Position numbers and translations under genes: made by a program. A stretch of DNA of 64,000 bases from Halomonas sp. JB37. Its GTDB lineage: Bacteria; Pseudomonadota; Gammaproteobacteria; Pseudomonadales; Halomonadaceae. Below the pieces are notes generated by a model, which was not told the origin of the DNA, made no database searches, and saw only the letters and a list, made by a program, of their open reading frames with translations. Positions 9,868 to 18,591 of the stretch are shown here, piece after piece; within the stretch, counting starts at the first letter, position 1; every line of letters starts with the position of its first letter. The stretch is from NCBI RefSeq assembly GCF_002332255.1, contig NZ_NRGW01000001.1, positions 1,116,001 to 1,180,000 of the forward strand. Reading direction: 5' to 3'.

Positions 9868-9945
9868 GTGGGATGAGTAAGTGGGATGAGTAAGTGGGAT
9901 GAGTAAGTGGGATGAGTAAGTGGGATGAATAAGCCGCACGAATAA
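9855..9945 (+). repeat. 13-bp tandem repeat, seven units
   Basis: Seven consecutive 13-bp units of the form GTGGGATGAGTAA. Unit 1 (9855-9867) is part of the preceding gene and contains its stop codon; units 2-5 are identical; unit 6 differs by one base; unit 7 (GCCGCACGAATAA) is degenerate. Each unit carries an ATG and a TAA, so each adjacent pair spells a six-codon frame, MSKWDE-stop, that repeats the KWDE-stop end of the upstream protein in successive reading frames. Confidence 0.95.
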
Positions 9946-9971
9946 GCAGTCATGTAAAAGGAGTACCCGCA

Positions 9972-10259
9972 ATGGGCCAGCAATTTGTACTAGTGGGCGA
10001 TATGGGAACCGACCACGACGGTTTTCCTGCTACGCCGGTAACCGCCGGTAGCGGCACGGTGCTAATGGACGGTAAGCCCGTCGCTCGCGTAGGCGACCCG
10101 CTCGCGCCACACGACAAGCCCAGCCACTCCACGCATCCGCGCGCCATTGCACAGGGCTCGGGCACTATTTTAATCGACGGCAAACCCGCTGCGTTAACGG
10201 GCCACGGCGTGGACTGTGGCGGCGTGGTCATCGGGTCTGGTTCAGGAGAGGGACGTTGA
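9972..10259 (+). CDS. PAAR domain protein (T6SS spike tip)
   Basis: 95-residue PAAR protein that would cap the VgrG trimer and sharpen the spike. Two PAAR half-repeats are visible, with DGKPVARVGDP (about 36-46) and DGKPAALTGHGVDCGG near the C terminus. His and Cys residues suitable for zinc binding are present (HDKPSH, HGVDCG). There is no toxin extension, so it is a bare tip. A strong ribosome site (AAAAGGAG) precedes ATG 9972. The stop lies two bases before the vgrG start, which supports co-transcription and pairing with that VgrG. Confidence 0.9.
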   Translation: MGQQFVLVGDMGTDHDGFPATPVTAGSGTVLMDGKPVARVGDPLAPHDKPSHSTHPRAIAQGSGTILIDGKPAALTGHGVDCGGVVIGSGSGEGR

Positions 10260-10260
10260 G

Positions 10261-12294
10261 ATGACAAGCACAGGACTGCAATTTACGTTAACACTCCCCG
10301 GTGTGGACGAGGTGGCGGTGATCGACTTCACCCACCGCGAAGCGCTTTCCCAACCCTTTGAACTGGCGCTGAATCTGGCTAGCCGCGATGGCAGCCTAGA
10401 CGCCGCCGATCTCCTTGATAGCGAAGCTACCCTGACTATTTGGCAGGATGGCGAACCGCTGCGCCGCGTGCACGGCATTATCGCTGAATTTGGCCGAGGT
10501 GATCGCGGCCACCGGCGCACTTTTTACTCGCTGGTACTGCGCCCCGCGCTCTGGCGGCTTTCACTACGCCAGAACTCGCGGATTTTCCAGAAGACCGATC
10601 CGCTCACTATGATCAATACTCTGTGCGATGAGCGCGGTATTACCGATGTGGCTTTCGCCGTCACCCGTGAATTGCCGGAGCGCGAATACTGTGTGCAGTA
10701 CCGCGAGACTGACCTGGCGTTTATCGAGCGCCTGGCCGCTGAAGAGGGCTTGTTCTACTTCCATGAGCTTGAGGAGGGCGCTCACCGGCTGATCTTTGCC
10801 GACGATCCGCAAGTACTCACGAGCCTCGGCGAACGCACTTATCACAGCCGAGCGGGGGGCACGGCTCCCAGCCGCCATGTACGCAAGCTGAGTCAAAAGG
10901 CCCGCGTCGCTGCGGCCTCCGCCACGCTGAAAGACTATAGCTTCAAGAACCCGGCCTACGCCCAGTTACACGAACATTTGGGCCGCGATGTCGAGGCCCA
11001 CGGTCAGCAGTCTGACTACGAACATTTTGATTACCCCGGCCGCTATAAACAGGACGCCTCCGGTGAACCGTTTACCCGCATTCGCCTGGAGCAGCTGCGC
11101 CGCGAGACCATCACCGCCAGTGCCGAAAGTGATCTACCCGAGCTTGCCCCCGGCCTGCGCTTTACACTCACTGATCACGATACTGACAGCCTCAACCGTG
11201 ATTGGCAGGCAATCAGCGTTATTCACCACGGCGAGCAGCCCCAGGCGCTGGAAGAAGACAGCATCAGCAGCAGCGAATCAGGGGGTATGACTCGCTATAT
11301 TAACCACGTCACGTTAACGCCAGGCGACTCTCCCTGGCGGGCCACTCCCAATCCCAAGCCCCGCGTGGATGGCCCTCAAGTAGCCTTTGTGGTCGGCCCC
11401 GAAGGCGAAGAGATTCACTGCGACGAGCATGGCCGGGTTAAGGTGCAGTTCCCCTGGGACCGCTACGCGGAACCCAATGACACTGCGAGCTGCTGGGTGC
11501 GCGTTGCCCAAGGCTGGGCGGGCGGCGGCTACGGCAGTATCGCCATTCCGCGTATTGGCCACGAAGTGATTGTTTCTTTCCTGGAAGGCGACCCCGATCA
11601 GCCGCTGGTCACCGGGCGTACCTATCACGCAGTCAACACCGCGCCGTACCCGCTGCCAGAGCACAAAACCCGCACGGTCATCCGTACCCAGAGCCACAAG
11701 GCCGAAGGCTTCAACGAACTTCGTTTTGAAGATGAAGCGGGTGAAGAGCAGATTTGGCTGCACGCCCAGAAAGACCTGGAGCTGCTAACGCTTAACGACC
11801 GCACTGAAGAAATTCAAAACGACAGCCACCTTAAGGTACACAACAACCGCATCAGCGAGATCGACAACGATGATCATCACACGGTGCATAACAACCGCCA
11901 CACCCAGGTCGACGGCGACGACCACCTGATGATCGACGGCACTCGCCACGAGAAAGTTGGCCAGGCCCAGCTGCTGGAAGCCGGGCAGGAGATTCATCAC
12001 AAAGCGGGCATGAAGGTCGTGATTGAAGCCGGTGCTGAAATTACCCTAAAAGCCGGCGGCAGCTTCCTGAAAATCGACCCAAGCGGCGTCACGATTGTTG
12101 GCCCGCAAGTCAAGATTAACTCCGGAGGTAGCCCAGGCTCGGGTAGTGGGCAGGCGGCGCAGGGGCCGCAGTTGCCGGTGGAAGTGGAAGCGCCGCCTGT
12201 GTTCACCAAGGTGGAGCCTCCACGCCAAGAGGCTGCGCTTAGGCAGGAAATGGCATTAACACAGCCCTGTACTCCTCTGGATCAACAGGAGTAA
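10261..12294 (+). CDS. vgrG: T6SS spike protein VgrG (TssI), full length
   Basis: 677-residue VgrG. It has the gp27-like base (about 1-370), the gp5-like OB fold with [16 protein letters not shown] and [16 protein letters not shown] (about 386-430), the loop EGDPDQPLVTG, and a repeat-rich triangular beta-helix (about 520-620) ending near [18 protein letters not shown] short Pro/Gln-rich C-terminal tail (about 50 residues) has no enzyme domain, so cargo probably binds through the adjacent DUF4123 adaptor. ATG 10261 directly follows GGGACGTTGAG; an earlier in-frame start at 10216 lies inside the PAAR gene. Bases 11070-11829 are repeated almost exactly at 18599-19349. Confidence 0.96.
   Translation: MTSTGLQFTLTLPGVDEVAVIDFTHREALSQPFELALNLASRDGSLDAADLLDSEATLTIWQDGEPLRRVHGIIAEFGRGDRGHRRTFYSLVLRPALWRLSLRQNSRIFQKTDPLTMINTLCDERGITDVAFAVTRELPEREYCVQYRETDLAFIERLAAEEGLFYFHELEEGAHRLIFADDPQVLTSLGERTYHSRAGGTAPSRHVRKLSQKARVAAASATLKDYSFKNPAYAQLHEHLGRDVEAHGQQSDYEHFDYPGRYKQDASGEPFTRIRLEQLRRETITASAESDLPELAPGLRFTLTDHDTDSLNRDWQAISVIHHGEQPQALEEDSISSSESGGMTRYINHVTLTPGDSPWRATPNPKPRVDGPQVAFVVGPEGEEIHCDEHGRVKVQFPWDRYAEPNDTASCWVRVAQGWAGGGYGSIAIPRIGHEVIVSFLEGDPDQPLVTGRTYHAVNTAPYPLPEHKTRTVIRTQSHKAEGFNELRFEDEAGEEQIWLHAQKDLELLTLNDRTEEIQNDSHLKVHNNRISEIDNDDHHTVHNNRHTQVDGDDHLMIDGTRHEKVGQAQLLEAGQEIHHKAGMKVVIEAGAEITLKAGGSFLKIDPSGVTIVGPQVKINSGGSPGSGSGQAAQGPQLPVEVEAPPVFTKVEPPRQEAALRQEMALTQPCTPLDQQE
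11070..11829 (+). repeat. Long direct repeat, copy 1 (inside vgrG)
   Basis: Direct repeat partner of 18599-19349. By eye the first ~270 bases differ at about 14 positions and the next ~480 at only a few. Copy 1 has nine extra bases at the EGDP loop (near 11583). Homology starts sharply at GTTTACCCG (11070). Both copies are in the same reading frame. Confidence 0.93.
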
Positions 12295-12297
12295 TGC

Positions 12298-13191
12298 ATG
12301 GAAGAAGGGCATACCGTTTCTTTTCCCTTGCGGGCTAGCTACGGGCGGAATCGTTATTTGGTGCTCGACGGCCTCAAGCTGGAGCCTCTGGAAAAGTGGC
12401 TTTATGAGCACGCTGAGTCACCTGTTTACGAGCCTATTTATTTAGATACGCCGCTTGATGGGTGCCGAGGCATTTCACCCTGTTTGTTAAAGCTTGAGGA
12501 CAACGACCCCCTCTGGGACATATTTCTTAAAAAAGGGGCAGAGAACCAGTGGGGTTGGGCTTTCGTAAGCACTGCCACCTTTGATGAGCTTTTGCAGCAC
12601 CTTCGGTGGTTGCTTTTCGTTGAGCATCCGCAAGAAGGCGAAAAGGTCCTAAGAGTGGGCTCTCCTGAAGTGATGAAGTGTCTCTTCAGTGCGGAGCCTC
12701 AGCCTTCAAAGAGTGAGTTGCTAGGTATGCTGGATGCTATTTGGCTACCCAGCAAAGAGGGCGGGGTAATGCGTTGGTATCAAGTCGATAATGAGCGCTC
12801 AAAACATCCTCAGCGCAAAGAGAGATTCACACTTCAGCAAAAGCACCTTGATGCGCTCAGTGAAATTGCCTGGCGACGCTTTGCTCAGGACCTAGCGAAA
12901 CACCTTGACACTTTTTTTGCAGATAGTCCTTTGCTGCTGGAGCAGGGAACGAGCATAAATGCTGCGGACAAGGTCATTAACGTCACTCGGGAGTTAGGAT
13001 TTGCTGGACGGCGAGCACACTACTACATGGCCAATATTCTGGGGGCACACGGTGAAGAGGCATTGGATAAGAATGCTATGCCGGATATCGCGGTAAACCT
13101 TCTTCAATCAGATCCTCGGGCACCAATGGAACGATTAAAAGCCGCTGCTGAAGCTTCTCAGCAACGACTGAACACGGAGATAAACGTATGA
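12298..13191 (+). CDS. DUF4123 T6SS effector adaptor (Tap/TEC type)
   Basis: 297-residue protein whose N-terminal half matches DUF4123: RYLVLDGLKLEPLEKWLY (about 18-35), the PLDGCRGISPCLLKL segment (about 56-70), and the later WAFVSTATFDELLQHLRWLL block. DUF4123 proteins act as chaperones that load a specific effector on a VgrG. The gene lies between vgrG (3-base gap) and the large effector, with which it overlaps by ATGA. The tight coupling suggests it serves that effector. The C-terminal third (helical, with ERLKAAAEASQQRL at the end) is variable in the family. Confidence 0.85.
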   Translation: MEEGHTVSFPLRASYGRNRYLVLDGLKLEPLEKWLYEHAESPVYEPIYLDTPLDGCRGISPCLLKLEDNDPLWDIFLKKGAENQWGWAFVSTATFDELLQHLRWLLFVEHPQEGEKVLRVGSPEVMKCLFSAEPQPSKSELLGMLDAIWLPSKEGGVMRWYQVDNERSKHPQRKERFTLQQKHLDALSEIAWRRFAQDLAKHLDTFFADSPLLLEQGTSINAADKVINVTRELGFAGRRAHYYMANILGAHGEEALDKNAMPDIAVNLLQSDPRAPMERLKAAAEASQQRLNTEINV

Positions 13192-16100
13192 GCCACTCCA
13201 TGGAAGAAGCGCAGCGCGTTGCGGATTCCCAGCCGGATAACGATCCAGGCCAAGAGCAAGGCCAGTGTTCATTGACGCTTCCGGATCTTCAATTAGTTCC
13301 CGTGCGTTACGCAATCGTTGAAGCAACCCAGGCAGAGCTTGCCAGCGTGGTCTCTGGGTTTTCTCCGGTATATAGCGGCTCTTATCGTCAGCCAGGTATT
13401 CGGCCCATACGCAGTGGTTGGCTCTATCTAGTACATAGCATATCGCCAGATGAAGTGCAGGTATTCAAGGTGGAGCCAGATGGCAGTGGCGATAGCATCA
13501 TTATAAAGCGGGAGGGCTCGGTGGAGGTGCTCTATAGCCCGCTTGAACTAACGCCGCTGCATGTTTCCATGCTGCAACACGGGGCATTTCGAGAGCAAGT
13601 CATGATGCGCGTGAACGTAGGGGCCTACTGCCCAGGCAATGGTACGGCGCACCTACTCAACCCTGACGATCTAGCGAGTGCTTTAGCGGATGACGTTGGC
13701 GAGCACTTACCTACCCCTGCTGCTCCAGAGCACCCTGGCGAACAAAACGAACTAGATATGGGTAGCTACTCCTGGTGCGAAGGGGAGGGCGAGGATAAAG
13801 AGTGGCAGCTTGCGGCGGCTAGTAGCATAACGGCGTCAATAGCAGGCGAGTATAAATTAGATAGTGCCTGTTTAATTGTTGAGGATATTACCGGGCGGTT
13901 AAAAGATTTATCTCAAGCTTGGGCATGCGCTGCAGAGCAGCAGGGTAGTTGGCACGATAAGTATCAAACCGAGAACTTTGCCGCGCGAACCATTGATGGC
14001 TTGATGAATGTCGACTTTACCCCTCATTCTGCTAATGCGGGCCAGGGCAATATTCCCGAATGGCTAGGCGATGCTGGCAGCGATGATCAAGCTGATTTAC
14101 GAGAACTGGCAGACCTTTACGAGCAGCGCCGCGAAAGGCGAGAGGCTATCCATACTGCTCACACTGGAGTGGTCGGTAGCGCCTTGGCGCCCATTAACCG
14201 GGATATCGATGAACTCAGCCAGCATATAGCTGAAAACCTAAGTACGGATGCTGAGTCAGTAAAAGCATTTGTTGAGCAGAGCGAGCAGGCCCACTTTAAT
14301 GAAGTGATTGGCGGCAACTATGCCTTAGCACCCAACGGCATTGTCGATGTTATTCGTCAGCAGGAATTGGAGGACTTCCTTGCTTACGCCAATGGGCTTG
14401 AAGAGGCTTGGCAAGCCGCTTATCGGGGGATAGGGCAGGATTTGGCAGGCCTATTACCTGTATGGCACAACTATGCCCTCCTATTGGATCGGGAAGACGA
14501 AGTACACATCAGCTTCACCAGTAAGCTGGAGCATTGCGCGATGGAAACACTGGCCCTGTGTGGGCAAGGCGACTTCCTTTCTCAACACTATATGGGGAAT
14601 GTTCCCACAACGGCCCATCTGCTTCACTTTCAGCCGACTGACACCTTTATTAAGACCTTTCTGACTGAGCTGGGAGGCCCGCAAAAAGCCTTAACGCTGG
14701 CGGCGGCACTGATGACGGCCGCAGGTGCGTTGGGGAATTACCAGACGTGGCGGAGTACTATCGAGCAGCAAGTGGGGCTGCGCTTCCGTAGCATCGCGGG
14801 AATTTCCGACGAAGTCGCCGCCGATATTGCCGGAGAGGTCTATTTTAAAGAAAAAATGCTCGGTGAAGCGGTGATCAAGACATTGCTGGACGATGCGCAG
14901 CAATTGGAACTACCACAACGCTTTGCCAATCTGGCTGGCATGTTACCCGAAGGCCAGCGGCTAATGTTTGTTGAGCGCTTGGGACTGCTGGAAATGGCCT
15001 GGGAGATTCCTGACCAAACGATACTGGGGAAGTTACAGCAAGCCATTACTAAGGCAGAACGCTCCTTATCACAGCTCCAGCGGTTGGAGCAGGAGATGGC
15101 GAGCTATTATCAAGAGCGCGATGCACAGATAAAACAAGCGTCCAGGCGCGGTGCCAGCCAAGCCCATCGCCGCGCTGCCGATCAATACCACGCCAATAAT
15201 ATCCGCAACAAAGCCTCGGAAATCAAACAGCAACAACAGTTGATTAGCGAGGCGTTGGACGACCTAGCAGAGCATAGCTTTCCTGCCAATGAAAACGGGT
15301 CACACGCGTTAAAAGTGGGCGGCTTGAGCCAGGCGGCGACGCGAGCCGCGTTGGCCGAGCGTACCGCATTCAAGGAATTGGCTAACCAGCCCCGTGATAC
15401 GATGCGCAGCACGCTGGATACGCTGGTGCGGAACGAGCAGAGCGAAGTGTCGATCACTCGTGCAATGGGTGTATTGGTGAACGGTAGTTTGTCTGTCATG
15501 GGGGCTATTACTACCTTCGTGGCTATGAAAGATATGTTCAATCGAATAGGACAGGAAGACATTCTTGAACATGTTGGTAATACGGGTTCTCAAACGATGG
15601 CTACAGCTGCTTCGATCATGGCGATTAGAGAAATGATCGTCGATGCCCGCCATCGCAAGCTTTATGAAGGACGTGCTTTCCAACAAGTCGCACAGGCTGA
15701 ACTGAAGGCAGCAGCGGGAAGCCCTGCACAGTTGGAACGTTGGGCCAAAGTAGCTAATAAAGCTATGGGATTTGTTGCTGGTTTAGGTGGCGTGGCAGGT
15801 GCTTTCGAGATGCTTAGGCAAGCTCAGAAGCTGGGGCGTGCGGAGACGCAGGCGGAGCGTTTAGCCACTCAGGTGGCTCTGGTAGGTGCTACTGGCACAG
15901 CCGGTGGGGGGTTGTTCTTGGGTAGCATGGGTCTCGTAGGCAAAATATTGGGCGCGCCTGCCGCGCAGTGGCGATTATTGATGTTGCAGTTTGCCGGGCC
16001 AGTAGGTTGGTTTGTGGCGGTGAGTACGTTGTTATTGGTGATGGGCGACTTGCTGGCCAGCCGCTTTTCGTTAAGCCCGGTACAGCGCTGGTGCCAGCGC

Positions 16101-16631
16101 AGCCACTGGGGGCTGCGCCGTGAGTTTCAAGGGCTTGAGGCGCATGAGCAGGCACTAGGTCAATTAAGCGGCAGTGACGCAAGCGTGGAGCGGCAAGGCG
16201 TGGCAGTATCTCATGCAGGCCCGGGGGTTGGTCCTGCGGCCAGTGACTTGGCCTTCCGGCTAACCATGCCCGGTGGCCAGCCTCCTGATGAGGAAACGCT
16301 GTCTGTCGGGCTGTGGGGCGTGCCCATGAGCGGTTCCCATCAAGAGCTGACTCGTGATGTGCTGGCACACGCTTATCAAGAAGTTGAAGAAGCAGGTTCG
16401 GTAGTCACCTATCACTTAGCGCCCGAGGTGCTAAGCCAGTATTACTTTGTGCGGCTGGTGGTGTGTTCGCGTCTCAATGGTGAGACCTCCACTCAGGTAT
16501 ACGAGCTACACCGTCGCGGTCGGTCACTGCCAGAGAGTTGGCGTGAGGTGAGCGCCCTCACGGATAGTTTTTTCAGTAGCAGCAAAGCAGGTACTTGGCC
16601 CAGCATGCCTCTTATCCCCTGGGCGTTCTAA
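13188..16631 (+). CDS. T6SS effector of VasX / BTH_I2691 type, probable membrane-disrupting toxin
   Basis: 1147-residue protein. Residues about 28-110 (LPDLQLVPVRYAIVEA, then a GIRPIRSGWLYLVH block) match the N-terminal region of VasX-like T6SS effectors. A coiled-coil-rich segment spans about 614-695. The last third holds hydrophobic, Gly-rich segments near 765-783, 860-880, 899-922 and 929-955, with no recognisable enzyme motif. By analogy with VasX it would insert in target membranes; that is inference. It overlaps the DUF4123 adaptor by ATGA and is followed after 13 bases by a multipass membrane protein that is a good immunity candidate. The two-helix C-terminal tail after the membrane segments is basic and hydrophilic. 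Confidence 0.8.
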   Translation: MSHSMEEAQRVADSQPDNDPGQEQGQCSLTLPDLQLVPVRYAIVEATQAELASVVSGFSPVYSGSYRQPGIRPIRSGWLYLVHSISPDEVQVFKVEPDGSGDSIIIKREGSVEVLYSPLELTPLHVSMLQHGAFREQVMMRVNVGAYCPGNGTAHLLNPDDLASALADDVGEHLPTPAAPEHPGEQNELDMGSYSWCEGEGEDKEWQLAAASSITASIAGEYKLDSACLIVEDITGRLKDLSQAWACAAEQQGSWHDKYQTENFAARTIDGLMNVDFTPHSANAGQGNIPEWLGDAGSDDQADLRELADLYEQRRERREAIHTAHTGVVGSALAPINRDIDELSQHIAENLSTDAESVKAFVEQSEQAHFNEVIGGNYALAPNGIVDVIRQQELEDFLAYANGLEEAWQAAYRGIGQDLAGLLPVWHNYALLLDREDEVHISFTSKLEHCAMETLALCGQGDFLSQHYMGNVPTTAHLLHFQPTDTFIKTFLTELGGPQKALTLAAALMTAAGALGNYQTWRSTIEQQVGLRFRSIAGISDEVAADIAGEVYFKEKMLGEAVIKTLLDDAQQLELPQRFANLAGMLPEGQRLMFVERLGLLEMAWEIPDQTILGKLQQAITKAERSLSQLQRLEQEMASYYQERDAQIKQASRRGASQAHRRAADQYHANNIRNKASEIKQQQQLISEALDDLAEHSFPANENGSHALKVGGLSQAATRAALAERTAFKELANQPRDTMRSTLDTLVRNEQSEVSITRAMGVLVNGSLSVMGAITTFVAMKDMFNRIGQEDILEHVGNTGSQTMATAASIMAIREMIVDARHRKLYEGRAFQQVAQAELKAAAGSPAQLERWAKVANKAMGFVAGLGGVAGAFEMLRQAQKLGRAETQAERLATQVALVGATGTAGGGLFLGSMGLVGKILGAPAAQWRLLMLQFAGPVGWFVAVSTLLLVMGDLLASRFSLSPVQRWCQRSHWGLRREFQGLEAHEQALGQLSGSDASVERQGVAVSHAGPGVGPAASDLAFRLTMPGGQPPDEETLSVGLWGVPMSGSHQELTRDVLAHAYQEVEEAGSVVTYHLAPEVLSQYYFVRLVVCSRLNGETSTQVYELHRRGRSLPESWREVSALTDSFFSSSKAGTWPSMPLIPWAF

Positions 16632-16644
16632 ACAAGGAAGAGTG

Positions 16645-17994
16645 ATGTTTAACACAAACCCCAAAGAAGTCCTGCCTCCGATGCGGGCAGGCGAACGGGA
16701 AAGTCGCGCCGGGGGCGAGCAGTACTGTTTAAGCCCCTTGCCACTGCCTACAGACAGCGAATACGCAGTGGATGTGGCCCATATCGATGTGCGTCACGAT
16801 GACGTCACCATGGATATTCGCCAGGGCGCAAGCCCCGATAGCATGATGACAGCGGGGCATATATTAAGTGGACTAGTGTTGGTTATAAGTAGCTTTTGTT
16901 TAATACTTTTTTTGATGGTAGTGATAAAAAATACTATGTATGGGGTTGCCTTTGCAGTGTGGGGGGGGGGGCTCTATACCGTTTTTCTTTTTGTGTTTAT
17001 TCTTAGCATCGTCTGGATGAATACGCTTCTCAAACGCCTACCTCCAACCCGCCTCAATCGGCAGCGCCGTGAAGTGGCCTTTGTGGTTGACCCTCCTGGT
17101 CGCTTTTGGCTTCCCGCTCCTCAGAATCCATGGGTAGTTTCTATCATAGGGGCTATCGCTATGGGGAGTGGATTAATCGTAGTAGTGGAATTAGGTGAGT
17201 GGCTTCGAGGTGCCGAGGATTTATTTCCGCTTACAGTCTTCGTTATCCATACGTCCTCCATGGCTTTTCTCTTCGTTTATCCCCCCCTTTACGATCTCAT
17301 CTGCCGACTCTGCAAGCGCGAACGGCGCACGGTGTTGGTACCCTGGGAAGATGTGGTCGCGGTGTGTGGCTTCAATCCTAACCTGGGTCCAGGAGCGGTC
17401 ACCGGCTTTGGCTGGAACTTTGCACTGCTGCCGCCCGACCCGGAGCGCCCTGGTTACACATTGCCGGGTGCAGGCATTATGGTCAGCGTCGGTGGTCTGC
17501 CCGGTGCGCAGGCCCAGTGGGAGTATATTCGCCGCTTTATGGAAGAGGGCGCCGAGGCCATTACCCCTTCCGCTAAAGAGTGGGGCGTAGAGTGGTACAG
17601 CGCCTACGTGGCCCGCGAAAAAGCTGAATGCGAACGTACCAACGACCCCGCCCGGTGGCGGCGCTTTCGGCGCAAGCGCCTGTGGGAACATGCTCGCTTC
17701 GCTCACTGGTACACCGAATACCGCATGAAGCATATTCTTCCTAAAGCCGTGCCTAAGGATTGGTTGGAGGAGTGGTCGAAGCCATTGCCTGAATCCCAGT
17801 GTGCTAAGCCGTCGGTGGCTGTTAATGAACTTAGCGAGCATCTGCATGCGGCTTACCAGCGCGGTGAAAAGTTTATTGAGATGGGCGATGTCGCTAAGCG
17901 ATTTAGCGTCGCGGTACCCGCTACTAACTACAAGGCCTACCCATCGTTCCCCTTTAGAACCCACGCTCAGCCTGTTTTAGATAACCATCATTAA
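16645..17994 (+). CDS. Multipass membrane protein, probable immunity to the VasX-type effector
   Basis: 449-residue protein with four predicted membrane segments (about 72-95, 99-125, 165-187 and 194-220) and a long cytosolic C-terminal domain rich in Arg, Trp and Tyr (about 230-449). It resembles membrane proteins, possibly DUF6708, that accompany BTH_I2691-type effectors, but I am not certain of the family. Position directly after the effector (13 bases) and its membrane topology fit an immunity role, as for the VasX partner TsiV2. The start is ATG 16645 with AAGGAAG upstream; a GTG one codon earlier is less likely. A run of 11 G (16961-16971) encodes WGGGL inside the second membrane segment and would shift the frame if it slipped. 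Confidence 0.6.
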   Translation: MFNTNPKEVLPPMRAGERESRAGGEQYCLSPLPLPTDSEYAVDVAHIDVRHDDVTMDIRQGASPDSMMTAGHILSGLVLVISSFCLILFLMVVIKNTMYGVAFAVWGGGLYTVFLFVFILSIVWMNTLLKRLPPTRLNRQRREVAFVVDPPGRFWLPAPQNPWVVSIIGAIAMGSGLIVVVELGEWLRGAEDLFPLTVFVIHTSSMAFLFVYPPLYDLICRLCKRERRTVLVPWEDVVAVCGFNPNLGPGAVTGFGWNFALLPPDPERPGYTLPGAGIMVSVGGLPGAQAQWEYIRRFMEEGAEAITPSAKEWGVEWYSAYVAREKAECERTNDPARWRRFRRKRLWEHARFAHWYTEYRMKHILPKAVPKDWLEEWSKPLPESQCAKPSVAVNELSEHLHAAYQRGEKFIEMGDVAKRFSVAVPATNYKAYPSFPFRTHAQPVLDNHH

Positions 17995-18004
17995 GGATCA
18001 TGTC

Positions 18005-18412
18005 ATGACCCAAAAAAAGTGGCCGCTGGGCACCTTGGCCGTTCTAACTTGCCAAGGGTGTCATCATAAATGGCCAGCCAATTGGAAACAGACTAAAGCA
18101 CTACAGGATGATAAACCGGTGTCCTGTCCTCAGTGCCCTGCTGAGTTACCGCTCAATGAAGAGCAGAAAGCCGCATTCAAGGAGCATGTCGAGGGTATCG
18201 AAAAAGCGACAGGCAAAGGATCCATTTGGGTTACGCTTGCTGGCCTGGCGAGTTTCGCGGTGGCGATTGGTTACTTCTTTAACGTTGTGCCCATGCCTGC
18301 TCTGGTGGCCGTGATCATTCCTTGCGTCTTGATCATGTTTTCCTCTTCATCGAGCGCCAAAGAGATACAGCCGCTGCATCTGGCGATTTTGCCTCAGCGT
18401 GTCGATAGTTAA
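18005..18412 (+). CDS. Zinc-ribbon protein with two membrane segments, unknown function
   Basis: 135-residue protein with a zinc-ribbon pattern: CQGC at about 16-19 and CPQC at about 41-44. Two hydrophobic segments follow (about 76-98 and 100-116), then a short tail. ATG 18005 follows AAGGATCATGTC. It lies ten bases after the probable immunity gene, so it is part of the same unit. I do not recognise the family. It could be a second immunity or regulatory partner of the effector, but nothing in the sequence proves this. Its stop overlaps the ATG of a broken small frame (TAATG at 18410-18414). Confidence 0.55.
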   Translation: MTQKKWPLGTLAVLTCQGCHHKWPANWKQTKALQDDKPVSCPQCPAELPLNEEQKAAFKEHVEGIEKATGKGSIWVTLAGLASFAVAIGYFFNVVPMPALVAVIIPCVLIMFSSSSSAKEIQPLHLAILPQRVDS

Positions 18413-18591
18413 TGAGTGCTAGCTTTAGTATTGATAATCGTACCGCACAGTCGTAAAGACTCCGCCTTGCCGATGGAGATAGTGTTGTCCGAAGCCTATC
18501 GACGGCAGGGTATTTAACAGGGACGTTGATTGATAAATATCTTGATCAATCAACAGCTGCTGAAGCTGGTTGTTTCAAAATGCGCCTTTGA
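18412..18591 (+). pseudogene. Possible remnant of a small gene with an in-frame stop
   Basis: An ATG overlaps the preceding stop (TAATG), a typical coupled start. The frame reads MSASFSIDNRTAQS, meets TAA at 18454, then stays open for 44 more codons (RLRLADGDSVVRSLSTAGY and onward) to TGA at 18589. The frame ends just before the vgrG-like repeat begins at 18599. This may be a gene broken by a nonsense mutation and by the rearrangement that created the repeat, or it may be chance. I do not recognise the product. Confidence 0.3.

Noticed and set aside
9855..9945. CRISPR-like array
   Set aside because: The units are 13 bp with no spacers and directly adjoining; this is a simple tandem repeat.
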